A DNA stretch of 23,909 nt, taken from contig JAJYGW010000363.1 of NCBI GenBank assembly GCA_021790615.1, positions 1 to 23,909 of the forward strand, written 5' to 3'. Below, in pieces: positions 1 through 7,835 of this stretch. This stretch comes from Actinomycetes bacterium. Its GTDB lineage: Bacteria; Actinomycetota; Acidimicrobiia; Acidimicrobiales; JAKAOS01. A model generated the notes under the pieces. It did not search any database. It saw nothing but the letters and a program-made list of their open reading frames with translations, and was not told where the DNA came from. The position numbers and the translations under genes were made by a program. How positions within the stretch are numbered: position 1 is the stretch's first letter; the number at the start of each line of letters is the position of its first letter.

Positions 1-2381
1 TGCGTGGCGTCGCGGCTGTCGCGAGCGCCAACCCGATCCGAGTGGCATGCCGGCGGCGGCCGCGGCGGCGAAGCGGCGCACCGGAGCCGGCGCCAACGCG
101 GCCGCTGCGACCGCCACCGCCACCGCCACCGCTTTGCGTCGACGTGGCAGCGGTCCACACCGGGAGGACGGTGCCCGCTGTTGCGATCACAGGTCCACAT
201 GCTGCGACGAGCAGCAGCTGAAGCGCGGCGACGTGGAGGCTCAGCTGCAGGGCGGCGAGGGTTGCCACTCCGGCGCCGGCCACCGACGCGATGGCCGCGA
301 GCACCGCCACTTCGGCGATCGTCGCCCGTGCGAGGTCGAGCGGCCGCCACCCGGCGGCAGCGAGGACCGCGAAGTCGCGCCGGCGCGCTGCGACGAGGGC
401 GGACACCGTGGTTGCTCCGAACAGCAGCCCTGCCAGCGCCGACAGGCAGAGGAGTGCCGACGTCGCCGCGTCGACGGACGATCCGAGCGCCTCGTTCACG
501 CCGAGCTTCGTCCAGTCGTCCCGGACGGTGATGCCGGAGCGCTTCGTGGACCTTGCAGGGGGCAATAGCGTCACATCGACCGGTGTCGGCGACGATCCGT
601 CTGTCACGTCCACCGCCAGCCCGGTGGTGCGCCGGATGGCCGCTGCCACTCCGGCGAGGCGCGCCCGGGCCTGCGCGCCGGTCCCGACCCGGCCGTCGAG
701 GCGGACGAGCACGGCGCCGATCGGCGCGGCACGGCTCGTGCCGCGATAGCGGTCCGGCCCGAGGAGGGCCTCTGCCGCCGGCAGGGTGGTGAGCAACTCC
801 GGCGGTGCTGTGAGGTATGCGCCGAGGTCGGTCGTGGGTCGCATCGTCCCGCCACCCAACGCGGCGGCGCCGGAGGCGCCGACCGCCGACGGGACCGGTG
901 CGGCGAAGGTGCCGAGCGGCACCCGCGAGAGCGCTGCGAAGCGGGTCAGGCGGCGCTCGTCGAACTGCCCCACGACGTGAAGCACCACGACCGGCGACGA
1001 GCGACCGGCCCAGTCATGCACGGAGAGTGCGCGGTAGCCAGTCACGCCGTTCGCCGGCGGGGCGCTCACGTACTGCACCTCGGACCCGGTCGAGAAGCTC
1101 TGCCCGGACCCCCATCCGAGCGGTGCCCTCCACACGGCCGCCGGCTCACTCACGGACGGCACCCGGACGGCGTCCCTGCCCGAAGCCGAGAACGTGGGCG
1201 CCCGCGGAACCCAGTACTGCGCCACCGGTATCAACGTCGAGTGCTCTCCTGTGGCTTGAGCCGCACGGAGCAAGGACTGGTAGAGGGACTGTGCACGCTC
1301 CACCACGACCGTGTCAGGCCCGGTGGACCTTGCCGCGAGGCGCGCGACGAGTCTCGTGGCGTCGGGCTCGGCGAGCACCCGGGCGATCCCGCTTCGACCG
1401 CCGCCGTCCCCAGAGCTCGCCACCCGCTCCGTCACGAGCGAGAGACGTTCGTCGAGCTGAGTCGTCGAGCTGGCGAGCACAGGCACGCTCTCGACCGTGC
1501 CGAGGCTCGTGCCGGAGACCGTGCGCGAAGCGGCCCCCTCGCTCAGGTACCGCCCGGACACGATCGCCCGGCGCAGGCCGAACCAGTCACTCTCGAGCTT
1601 CGGATCGATCGCCGTCAGGAGGAGCGGGAAGTCGAAGGACACGGCAACCACGACGGACCCTCCCGGGAAGGAGCCGCTCGCCGGGCTGACCTCGGAGTAG
1701 CAGGCGATGTGTCCGTCGAGATGGCCCGCGGTGAAGGGCGAGGCGAGCAGGGACGCCTGGTTGGGCGCCTGAGACTGCGGACCGCAGACCTCGAGCATCC
1801 GGCGCCGACGAGATCGGTCTCTGCCGACGTGGCCTCTCGGTGCCACTTTGTTCGGAATCGGCTGCTCGACGTCGGCGGGCGTCGGCGCCAGGAACGGCAC
1901 TCTGCGCTCGACGTAGACGTACACCGCGCCCCACCCTTCGCTGCCGCCAGGCCAGGAGAAACGAGCCGACAACCGGAACAACTGCTCCGCCGGCCCGCTC
2001 GTCGGTGGGCGGAACGGGAACCGCACAGTCTCGCTTGCGAGCACGTAGCCGAGGTTCTCCACGGGCGCCGCCCGGATGCCCGGGATGGAGCGGATCGCTG
2101 CCAGCTGGCGGTCAGAGATGCCCCCGAACAAGTCGTCCAGGTACGTGTCCCGCACGAGGCGGCGGCGGCGCTCGAACGGGGTGACGCTTGCCTCGGGCCG
2201 GACCACGAGGTCGTAGGCCGGACGGAAGTCACGCGAGAGCGAGCCGTCAAGACGCAGCTGGCTCGTCCTCAGCGTCGCGAACAGGAGGGGTCGTGGCGGC
2301 TACGAGAGCGGCGATCCCGAGGACGAGCAGCACGGCTCGCGCTCGCTCCCGCCACACGCACCGGAGGACGAACCAGGTCAC
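1..2381 (-). CDS. FtsX-like ABC transporter permease, 3' end cut by the window, with apparent frame slips
   Basis: Likely permease subunit of a MacB/FtsX-type ABC exporter in the cytoplasmic membrane. The GTG at 2381 begins a short basic N-terminus (FVLRCVWRERARA) and a transmembrane helix (VLLVLGIAALVAATT), the usual FtsX entry. A large extracytoplasmic domain follows, then hydrophobic helices with the typical loop between them (AARRRDFAVLAAAGW, about positions 240-420). The coding frame is not continuous. The start frame stops at 2247-2249, while the main frame begins just after a GGGG run at 2287-2290, so one base seems extra. Codon third-position bias also moves frame near 1800-1845 and near 40-145. 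The gene is therefore either decaying or carries sequence errors. The 3' end lies outside the window. The lipoprotein and secreted protein upstream point the same way and are probably co-transcribed. The family is fairly sure; the transported substrate is unknown. Confidence 0.7.
110..131. repeat. Short tandem repeat, ACCGCC x about 3.7
   Basis: A six-base unit (ACCGCC) repeats nearly four times within the 3' part of the permease gene. In the codon-biased minus frame it encodes alternating Ala-Val of a predicted membrane helix; in the neighbouring frame it encodes polyglycine. Unit gain or loss would keep the frame, but the tract sits beside an apparent frame slip. Confidence 0.6.
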
Positions 2382-2420
2382 GCCGCTTCCGCTGCGAGAT
2401 CGCGGGACGCCGAACGCCAA

Positions 2421-2888
2421 TCAGCCGGGCTGGCTCACGTAGATCGCCCACTTGGTAGCCGGATGGGCTCGGACGACGAAGGTGACCTTCCCGTTGCTCG
2501 GTGCCGCGAAGGACGTGACACCAGGCTGGTTGTCGCACGGCCCTTGGGCGAACAGCTTGACCAGCGCGAGCGACCCGGGGCCCTCGCACACCGTCTGCAC
2601 GAACACCCGGGAGCGACTCACCGTCACGGTGCCGAGGCTCTTGTCGCCCGAGCCGGAACCGACGAGCAGGCGTGGGTACGTCGAGCTTGCCTGGCCCTTG
2701 ACGGGAAGTGAGGCCAGGCCGTGCGCCGACGGCAGTGTCGTCGGCGCGCTCGACGATGTCGAAGCCCTCGATCCTCCGCTCGACGAAGAGGTGCTCGAGC
2801 ATGCGCCGAGCGCCACTCCCGTCACCAGGGCCGCGCAGGCCGCGGCGACGAGAGGACCGCCTGGTGCTCGCCGGTTCCGGCTGGTCAT
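2421..2888 (-). CDS. Small secreted lipoprotein, function unknown
   Basis: 155-residue protein. The N-terminus is basic (MTSRNRRAPGG), followed by a hydrophobic stretch and a lipobox L27-G28-A29-C30, so it should be lipidated at Cys30 and anchored outside the cytoplasmic membrane. A Ser/Thr/Ala-rich linker (about residues 31-55) leads into a small domain rich in predicted beta strands with two further cysteines (VCEGPGS and GPCDNQPG) that could form a disulfide. A purine-rich ribosome-binding site (GAGGGAGA) lies 7 nt before the ATG. It ends 39 bp before the start of the permease gene and begins 18 bp after the secreted protein, so the three look like an operon. I do not recognise the family; a role as an extracytoplasmic partner of the permease is inferred only from position. 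Confidence 0.75.
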   Translation of the reverse strand: MTSRNRRAPGGPLVAAACAALVTGVALGACSSTSSSSGGSRASTSSSAPTTLPSAHGLASLPVKGQASSTYPRLLVGSGSGDKSLGTVTVSRSRVFVQTVCEGPGSLALVKLFAQGPCDNQPGVTSFAAPSNGKVTFVVRAHPATKWAIYVSQPG

Positions 2889-2906
2889 CGTGTCGTCTCC
2901 CTCGCG

Positions 2907-3530
2907 TCAGGACGACACGACGCGGGACTGCGGCCAAGGTGGGCTGCTCGTCGTGTTGTAACCGCCCGCCGTGCCCGAAGGCTGGCTCAGGGGAAAGATG
3001 CCGGTGACGTAGGTCTCCTGCCTGATCTGGCAGTACGAGTTGATGACCTCGTACGTGCCCTTCACGATCCCCATCTGGTTGCCGATCTGGATGATCCCGT
3101 ACTCGCCGATCGGGATGTTGTAGACGGTCGTGCTCTGAGTGGAGGTGTCGTCATGCTCGTAGGAGACGCCTTCGCTGAACGAAGCGTCGGCCGAGGCGAA
3201 GATGACCCCGGCGTCGACACTCTGGGTCGCCTGGAGCGAGAAGCCGATCGTGTTGGAGGTGCTTGTCGTGAGCGTCTTCGACAGGCCGCTCGTGTTGTAG
3301 TTGTATACCCAGGCGATCTGGCCGGTGCCGTAGAAGCGCTGGCTCTGGCTGGACTTCAAGAACTGCTCGGACGGGGGGCAGCTCTTCACGTGCGGCTCGA
3401 CGCCACCGCCTGTCGAAGCTCCTGCCGGCGTTGCCCCGACCAGTGCTACAAGAGCAGGAGCGAGCAGGACCGCCACGATCCCGCACCGCAACGCGGAGCG
3501 ATGCCGCTGAACATCAGGTGTTTCCGCCAT
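2907..3530 (-). CDS. Secreted beta-rich protein, possible aerolysin/ETX-MTX2-like fold
   Basis: 207 residues from the ATG at 3530. A GTG nine bases upstream (3539) is in frame, but GGAGG would sit only 3 nt from it, whereas AAGG lies 8 nt before the ATG. A signal peptide is clear: Arg11/Arg15, a hydrophobic core at about 17-33, and a likely cleavage after Ala-Gly-Ala38. The mature part has two cysteines (C51, C167). The central part (about 84-150) is rich in Ser/Thr with alternating polar and apolar residues and ends in a VYNIPIGEYGIIQIG segment. That pattern resembles the amphipathic insertion hairpins and following Pro-containing strand of aerolysin/ETX-MTX2 pore-forming proteins; this is pattern resemblance, not proof. 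It is the first gene of the minus-strand envelope cluster. The function is unknown. Confidence 0.75.
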   Translation of the reverse strand: MAETPDVQRHRSALRCGIVAVLLAPALVALVGATPAGASTGGGVEPHVKSCPPSEQFLKSSQSQRFYGTGQIAWVYNYNTSGLSKTLTTSTSNTIGFSLQATQSVDAGVIFASADASFSEGVSYEHDDTSTQSTTVYNIPIGEYGIIQIGNQMGIVKGTYEVINSYCQIRQETYVTGIFPLSQPSGTAGGYNTTSSPPWPQSRVVSS

Positions 3531-3576
3531 TCTTCCCACCTTCCTCCGCCCGTGAGCGGATCGCCGGAGATCCTGA

Positions 3577-3594
3577 TGCTACCGATAAGTAGCA
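3577..3594. promoter_or_regulatory. Perfect 6-bp inverted repeat between the secreted-protein gene and acyl-CoA dehydrogenase
   Basis: TGCTAC and GTAGCA arms flank the six-base spacer CGATAA. On the minus strand the downstream arm contains TAGCAT (3576-3581), a plausible -10 hexamer about 45 bp before the secreted-protein start. The site could be an operator over that promoter or a short terminator hairpin for acyl-CoA dehydrogenase. No T-run follows. Confidence 0.35.
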
Positions 3595-3623
3595 CAGTGC
3601 GCAAGTCCTCGCGCCTCTTCGGC

Positions 3624-4754
3624 TCAGCGGGTGTGAGCCTCCGGCTCGTGGGGCAGGCCGAGCACGCGCTCGGCGATGATGTTGCGCTGGACCTCCGCCG
3701 TCCCGCCTCCGATCGTGAGGGCGGGTGAGAACAGGTAGCCGAAGGCCCAGGTGGGATTCGGGTCGTCGAAGGGGGTGGCATCGGCCAACATGCCGGCAGC
3801 GCCGCAGAGATCCTTCGCCAGGCCCATGATGTGTTTGCCGTGCTCGTCGGCGAGAGCCTTGCGCACCGAGGCCTCCGGGCCGGGAGGCTTGCCCGCGACG
3901 GCCGCGGCCACCGTGCGCAACCGGATGAGCCGGAGCACCTCGGACTCTGTGTACATCCGGGCGACCCGCTGGCGGAGGAGAGGATCGCTGCTCCCCCCAT
4001 TCTGTCTGAGGAGTGACACGAGATCTCCGGCCGACGGCCCACGTCCCCACAGCGCGCCCTCGTTCGACAGCGAGACCCGCTCGTTGCCGAGGGTCACCTT
4101 GGCGAGCGCCCACCCGCGGTTCTCCTCTCCCACGCGGTTCTCGACGGGGATGCGAACGTCGTCGAAGAACACCTCGTTGAAGCTGTGCATGCCGGTCATG
4201 TCGACAATCGGGCGGATCGTGACCCCGGGCGTGCCCATGGGGCAGATGAGATAGGTGATGCCCTGATGCTTCGGAGCGTCCGGGTCGGTGCGGGCGATGA
4301 GTATCCCGAACTGCGAGACGTGTGCGCCGGACGTCCAGACCTTCTGGCCGGACACGACGTAGGTGTCGCCATCTCGCACAGCGCGGGTGGAGAGCCCGGC
4401 CAGATCCGAGCCGGCGCCCGGCTCGGAGAAGAGCTGGCACCAGACCTCCTCGCCCGCGAGCAGAGGCAGCAGGTACCGAGCCTTCTGCTCGTCCGTCCCG
4501 GCGTGGATGATCGTCGGGCCGGCCCACCCGATGCCGATGATGTTGTCCGGCCGGCGGACGCCGGCGCGGCGCAACTCGTCGTCGATCACGAGCTGGTGGA
4601 TCGGGTCGGCACCGAGCCCCCACGGGACGGGCCAGTGCGGAGCGACGTAGCCCGCCTCGGCGAGCTGCCGCCCGGTCGGGGCGGGATGAGTCTCGAGCCA
4701 GGCCCGGATCGCGCGGCGGCGGTCGTCGTCCTCCCCGGGCAACGTCAGGTCCAC
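3624..4754 (-). CDS. Acyl-CoA dehydrogenase (FadE-type)
   Basis: 376-residue flavoprotein expected to oxidise an acyl-CoA to the 2,3-enoyl-CoA with FAD, passing electrons to an ETF. Features seen in order: an N-terminal helical part (RRRAIRAWLETHP), the FAD/substrate motif CQLFSEPGAGSDLAG, the central beta domain with VSGQKVWTSGAH, and the C-terminal signature GGGTAEVQRNIIAERVLGLP. This matches actinobacterial FadE enzymes and the usual length of about 380. An upstream ATG at 4916 stays open but would place 54 unconserved residues over the ferredoxin gene, so GTG 4754 is chosen; no good Shine-Dalgarno precedes it. It is divergent from the ferredoxin with a 48-bp shared promoter space. The substrate (fatty acid, steroid side chain or other) cannot be told from the sequence. 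Confidence 0.9.
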   Translation of the reverse strand: MDLTLPGEDDDRRRAIRAWLETHPAPTGRQLAEAGYVAPHWPVPWGLGADPIHQLVIDDELRRAGVRRPDNIIGIGWAGPTIIHAGTDEQKARYLLPLLAGEEVWCQLFSEPGAGSDLAGLSTRAVRDGDTYVVSGQKVWTSGAHVSQFGILIARTDPDAPKHQGITYLICPMGTPGVTIRPIVDMTGMHSFNEVFFDDVRIPVENRVGEENRGWALAKVTLGNERVSLSNEGALWGRGPSAGDLVSLLRQNGGSSDPLLRQRVARMYTESEVLRLIRLRTVAAAVAGKPPGPEASVRKALADEHGKHIMGLAKDLCGAAGMLADATPFDDPNPTWAFGYLFSPALTIGGGTAEVQRNIIAERVLGLPHEPEAHTR

Positions 4755-4802
4755 GCCGGGACGGTAGCGTACGGCGGTAGCCCAGTGAGGAGGGGAAGTC
4801 GG

Positions 4803-4997
4803 ATGCGCGTCGTGGTCGATTACGACCTGTGCGAGTCGAATGCCGTGTGCATGGGGCTCCTGCCCGAGGTCTTCGAGGTGCGCGACGACGACTTCCTGTA
4901 CGTGCTCAACGACCATCCACCCGAGGAGTACCGGGAGCGCCTGATGGAGTGCGTTCGGGCCTGCCCCAAACAGGCGATCTCCGTCGTCGAGGAGTGA
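4803..4997 (+). CDS. [3Fe-4S]-type ferredoxin, 64 residues
   Basis: Small soluble electron carrier of the kind that serves actinobacterial cytochromes P450 and related oxygenases. Cysteines lie at 10, 16, 50 and 54, the last followed by Pro. In a [4Fe-4S] ferredoxin the first motif would be C-x2-C-x2-C; here the middle position is Asn13, leaving three usual ligands (C10, C16, C54), so a [3Fe-4S] cluster is expected. C50 is an extra cysteine. The protein is acidic, as expected for a ferredoxin. A strong ribosome-binding site (GAGGAGGGG) precedes the ATG. The TGA overlaps the GTG of gltX by four bases (GTGA), indicating translational coupling. No P450 lies in the window; the divergent acyl-CoA dehydrogenase is the nearest redox gene. 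Confidence 0.92.
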   Translation: MRVVVDYDLCESNAVCMGLLPEVFEVRDDDFLYVLNDHPPEEYRERLMECVRACPKQAISVVEE

Positions 4998-6451
4998 CCG
5001 CTCCCGCCATCACCGATCAGGCCGGGCCGTCCCCCCGCCCGGTCCGGGTTCGAATCGCGCCTTCGCCGACCGGATACTTCCACGTCGGCGGCGCCCGCAC
5101 CGCGCTGTACAACTGGGCGTTCGCCCGCCAGCACGGAGGTGTCTTCGTGCTGCGGATCGAGGACACCGACACCGAGCGCAACAAGGAGGAGTGGGTCCAG
5201 GGCATCCTCGACGCCCTCAGGTGGATCGGCGCCGAGTGGGACGAAGGCCCGTATCGCCAGTCCGAGCGCCGGGCGCTCTACGACGAGTCCGTCGACCGTC
5301 TCTGGGCGGCAGGGGCGCTCTACGCGTGCGACTGCACGCGCGAGGCGGTGCTCGCGCGCACGAAGGACAACCCGACGCCGGGCTACGACGGGCACTGCCG
5401 TGAGCGGGGGTTGGAGCGGGGGCCGGGCAGAGCGTTGCGTTTCGCCGTGCCGGACGACGGTGTCACGGTCGTTCACGACCTCGTGCGCGGCGACGTCGAA
5501 TTCTCCAACTCCACCATCGAGGACTTCGTCATCGTGAAGTCCAACGGCGACCCGCTCTTCGTGCTGGCCGTCGTGATCGACGATCGGGACATGGCGATCA
5601 GCCACGTCATCCGGGCCGAGGAGCACCTTCCGACGACGCCGAAAGCGGTGCTGCTCTGGGGGGCACTCAACGAGACCGGGCCGGCGGTCGACCTGCCTGC
5701 CTTCGCACACCTGCCCGTCCTCGTGAACGAGAAGCGCCAGAAGATCTCGAAGCGTCGCGATCGTGTCGCCCTCGAGGACTACGAAGCCGACGGGTACCTG
5801 CCCGAGGCGATGGCGAACTACCTGTCGCTCCTCGGCTGGAGCCCGCCCGGTGGCGAGGAGCTCTTCAGCCTCGACGATCTCGTGCGGGAGTTCCGCCTCG
5901 AGAACGTCAACCACTCGCCCGCCTTCTTCGACAACCAGAAACTGCTCCACTTCAACGGCCTCTACATCCGCTCGCTCACGCCGGAGGAGTTCACGCGGCG
6001 GGCGCGGGCGTGGGCCGCGGCGGTGCACCACCCGCTCGGGATCGAGCTCTACTCGTCTCCTCAGTGGCGGGAGCTCGCACCGCTCGTGGCCGAGCGGGTC
6101 GCCACGCTCGCCGACGTGCCGGCGTACGTCGAGTTCCTCTTCGGTGACTCCTTCGAGATCGAGCCGGCGTCGTACGAGAAAGCCATCGCAAAGGATGCCG
6201 AAGCGGGTGCGATCCTCTCGGAGATGCGGTCCCGTCTCGGCGCCGTCAGTGCCTGGGCGGCCGAAGTCCTCAAGTCGGAGCTCGAGGCGATCGCCGAAGC
6301 GCACGGACGCAAGCTCGGCAAGACGCAGGCACCCGTCCGCGTGGCCACGCTCGGTCGGACTGTTGGGCTGCCCCTGTTCGAGTCGCTCGAGGTGCTGGGC
6401 CGGGACGAGACGCTCCGCCGGCTCGACGCCGTCCTCGCGGCCGTCTCCTGA
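4994..6451 (+). CDS. gltX: Glutamyl-tRNA synthetase
   Basis: 485-residue class I aminoacyl-tRNA synthetase that charges tRNA-Glu; in most Actinomycetota it also mischarges tRNA-Gln, which GatCAB then amidates. Seen: RIAPSPTGYFHVGGARTALYNW with the HIGH-type motif at H30-V-G-G33, and the KMSKS-type loop K250-I-S-K-R254. The catalytic fold is followed by a helical anticodon-binding region with SLLGWSPPGGEE and a C-terminal ATLGRTVGLPLFESLEVLG segment typical of GltX. The frame stays open to 4829, but that part only shadows the ferredoxin; GTG 4994, in a GTGA overlap with the ferredoxin stop, gives the family N-terminus. It is followed by a YdcF-like gene and tRNA-Gln. Confidence 0.97.
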   Translation: MTAPAITDQAGPSPRPVRVRIAPSPTGYFHVGGARTALYNWAFARQHGGVFVLRIEDTDTERNKEEWVQGILDALRWIGAEWDEGPYRQSERRALYDESVDRLWAAGALYACDCTREAVLARTKDNPTPGYDGHCRERGLERGPGRALRFAVPDDGVTVVHDLVRGDVEFSNSTIEDFVIVKSNGDPLFVLAVVIDDRDMAISHVIRAEEHLPTTPKAVLLWGALNETGPAVDLPAFAHLPVLVNEKRQKISKRRDRVALEDYEADGYLPEAMANYLSLLGWSPPGGEELFSLDDLVREFRLENVNHSPAFFDNQKLLHFNGLYIRSLTPEEFTRRARAWAAAVHHPLGIELYSSPQWRELAPLVAERVATLADVPAYVEFLFGDSFEIEPASYEKAIAKDAEAGAILSEMRSRLGAVSAWAAEVLKSELEAIAEAHGRKLGKTQAPVRVATLGRTVGLPLFESLEVLGRDETLRRLDAVLAAVS

Positions 6452-6463
6452 TCGGCCGCTCCC

Positions 6464-7075
6464 GTGCTGCTGCACCCTCTCCGCTGGATGCGCCGGATCA
6501 TCACGTTGCTCGTTCTCGCGGCGGTCGTCTATTTCGCTGTCTGCGCCGTGCAGGTGCTCACGGCGTCCCGAGCGCCGGGGGCCGTGGCGGCCGCTCCCCG
6601 GCGTCCTGCCGTGATCGTCGTGAGCGCGGGTGCCGAGAGCCCGCACGGCATCGGCGCGGATCTGCACGAGCGCCTCACCCACGCACGCGAGCTGTGGCTG
6701 GCGCACCGGGCACCGAGGATCGTCGTGTGCGCCTCGACCCGCGCCAAGGCCGAGGCGGACAAGGCGTGGCTCGTGCGGCGCAAGGTGCCGGCCGGTGACG
6801 TCTCGCTCGTGTTCGCCGCCGAGCTGCCCGGCCAGCTGCACCTGGTCGCAGCGGATCTGCCGTACGCCCGCCATGCGCTCGTCGTCGCCGATGGCTGGCA
6901 GACCCTCTGGGTGACGAAGGTGGCCGGATGGGCGGGGTTGACCGTCGTGCCGTCACCGGTGACGCCGCCGGACGTCTCGGCGCTCGGAAAGGCCGCGGAC
7001 GTCCTGCTGCAGGCATCCGCGGTGGCATGGGGGCGGATCGCCGGCTTCGGCCAGACAGGGTTCATCGCCGGCTGA
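6464..7075 (+). CDS. DUF218/YdcF-like membrane-anchored protein
   Basis: 203 residues from GTG 6464; an in-frame ATG at 6488 is a possible alternative. One N-terminal transmembrane helix (about 11-33, IITLLVLAAVVYFAVCAVQVL) anchors an alpha/beta domain. That domain resembles DUF218 (YdcF/SanA/ElyC): a strand PAVIVVSAGAE, then a helix ADLHERLTHARELW, a second strand APRIVVCAS and a third HALVVADGWQT. The conserved acidic/Asn positions of classical YdcF are only partly visible, so the family call is moderate. The gene starts 12 bp after gltX and is probably co-transcribed with it. Its role is unknown; family members are linked to envelope processes. Confidence 0.7.
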   Translation: MLLHPLRWMRRIITLLVLAAVVYFAVCAVQVLTASRAPGAVAAAPRRPAVIVVSAGAESPHGIGADLHERLTHARELWLAHRAPRIVVCASTRAKAEADKAWLVRRKVPAGDVSLVFAAELPGQLHLVAADLPYARHALVVADGWQTLWVTKVAGWAGLTVVPSPVTPPDVSALGKAADVLLQASAVAWGRIAGFGQTGFIAG

Positions 7076-7078
7076 CGA

Positions 7079-7135
7079 GCCCGCCGCCATCTTCGCGGTG
7101 GCTCCGCACGGTCCGATGCTGCGGAGTCGGCGGGC
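7079..7135 (+). terminator. Nested inverted repeats before tRNA-Gln, possible terminator
   Basis: Outer arms GCCCGCCG (7079-7086) and CGGCGGGC (7128-7135) pair over 8 bp. Inside, CTCCGCA (7102-7108) and TGCGGAG (7120-7126) form a second perfect 7-bp stem. The element starts 3 bp after the stop codon of the DUF218-like gene and ends just before the tRNA promoter. No T-run follows, so it may be a GC-rich actinobacterial terminator or insulator. Confidence 0.45.
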
Positions 7136-7144
7136 ATCCCCTGT

Positions 7145-7150
7145 TACGAT
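7145..7150 (+). promoter_or_regulatory. Putative -10 box for tRNA-Gln
   Basis: TACGAT fits the actinobacterial TAnnnT -10 consensus and lies 13 nt before the first tRNA base. The -35 region is poorly conserved. Confidence 0.4.
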
Positions 7151-7163
7151 GTCGCTCGCCCTT

Positions 7164-7235
7164 TCGGGGGTGGTGTAATCGGCAACACGACAGGTTCTGG
7201 CCCTGTTATTGGGGGTTCGAGTCCTCCCCCCCGAG
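7164..7235 (+). tRNA. tRNA-Gln (anticodon CUG)
   Basis: A full cloverleaf can be folded by eye. The acceptor TCGGGGG pairs perfectly with CCCCCGA; the D stem is GTGT/ACAC; the anticodon stem ACAGG/CCTGT holds the loop TTCTGGC with anticodon CTG; the T stem GGGGG/CCTCC holds TTCGAGT. Discriminator base is G. Length is 72 nt and no CCA is encoded. It reads the frequent CAG codons of this GC-rich genome. Confidence 0.95.
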
Positions 7236-7244
7236 CTGTTCGAG

Positions 7245-7272
7245 CGACGGAGCCGCGGCAGTGGCTCCGTCG
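7245..7272 (+). terminator. Hairpin terminator after tRNA-Gln
   Basis: CGACGGAGCC and GGCTCCGTCG form a perfect 10-bp GC-rich stem with an 8-nt loop (GCGGCAGT), followed by TTT. It begins 9 nt after the tRNA 3' end and is a convincing intrinsic terminator. Confidence 0.8.
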
Positions 7273-7321
7273 TTTGACGTCGAGGGGGGTCGGTTCCGAG
7301 CCTCGTGACGTCGCCAACGTC

Positions 7322-7350
7322 TGGACATGCGCGCTGCCAATAGTTACGGT
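7322..7350 (+). promoter_or_regulatory. Putative promoter of the SRPBCC-sulfatase pair
   Basis: TGGACA (7322-7327) and TACGGT (7345-7350) are separated by 17 nt, the canonical spacing. The GTG start at 7359 is only 8 nt after the -10 box, so transcription would begin at or next to the start codon and the mRNA may be leaderless, as is common in Actinomycetota. Confidence 0.4.
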
Positions 7351-7358
7351 CGGGCACC

Positions 7359-7835
7359 GTGGCTCCGCGACGTGCCAGCGTGCGCCGCCAGGTTCGATTG
7401 CACCGACCTGCGGCCGAGGTGTGGGGTCTCGTCGGCGACCCTGCTCGCATCCCCGAGTGGTGGCCTGGCATCGACCGGGCGACGGTGGAGGGAGCGACCC
7501 GTGTCGTGACGACCGGAGCCGGGCTCGAGATCCACGAGGACATCGTGACTCTGGACGACATCGAGCGACGGTTCCAGTACCGCATCGCCGGGCCGATGGT
7601 CCGCGAGCACCTGTCCACTCTCGATGTGCTCGACCTCGGGGACGGGACGTGCCTCGTCGTGTACTCCGCCGATGCGGAGCCGGCGACCATGGCACTCGTG
7701 ATCGCCGGCGCCGCCGGGAACGCCCTCGACCATCTGCCCGACGTGCTCGCCAGAAAGGCGACGGAGGACGCGAGAGAGGGACCGGCGGCGGGCGCGGCGA
7801 CGGAGGGCGCGACGACGGAGAAGGAGACAAGCTGA
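7359..7835 (+). CDS. SRPBCC-family (START/polyketide cyclase-like) protein
   Basis: 158-residue cytoplasmic protein. The pattern of an N-terminal strand, then PAAEVWGLVGDPARIPEWWPGI (about residues 17-38), is the classic SRPBCC/polyketide cyclase helix-turn with the conserved Trp-Trp. Repeated strands (FQYRIAGPMVREHLSTLDVLD, CLVVYSADAEP) and a long final helix then close the helix-grip fold that holds a hydrophobic ligand. The last 25 or so residues are a low-complexity Ala/Glu/Thr tail. The TGA overlaps the sulfatase ATG by one base, so the two are translationally coupled and may act on the same compound. The ligand is unknown. Confidence 0.8.
   Translation: MAPRRASVRRQVRLHRPAAEVWGLVGDPARIPEWWPGIDRATVEGATRVVTTGAGLEIHEDIVTLDDIERRFQYRIAGPMVREHLSTLDVLDLGDGTCLVVYSADAEPATMALVIAGAAGNALDHLPDVLARKATEDAREGPAAGAATEGATTEKETS

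Noticed and set aside
977..2458. 493-residue plus-strand ORF over the permease
   Set aside because: Arg/His-rich shadow; the minus strand has membrane helices and better third-position bias.
4820..6874. 684-residue minus-strand ORF opposite ferredoxin and gltX
   Set aside because: Antisense shadow of two well-recognised genes; no domain visible.
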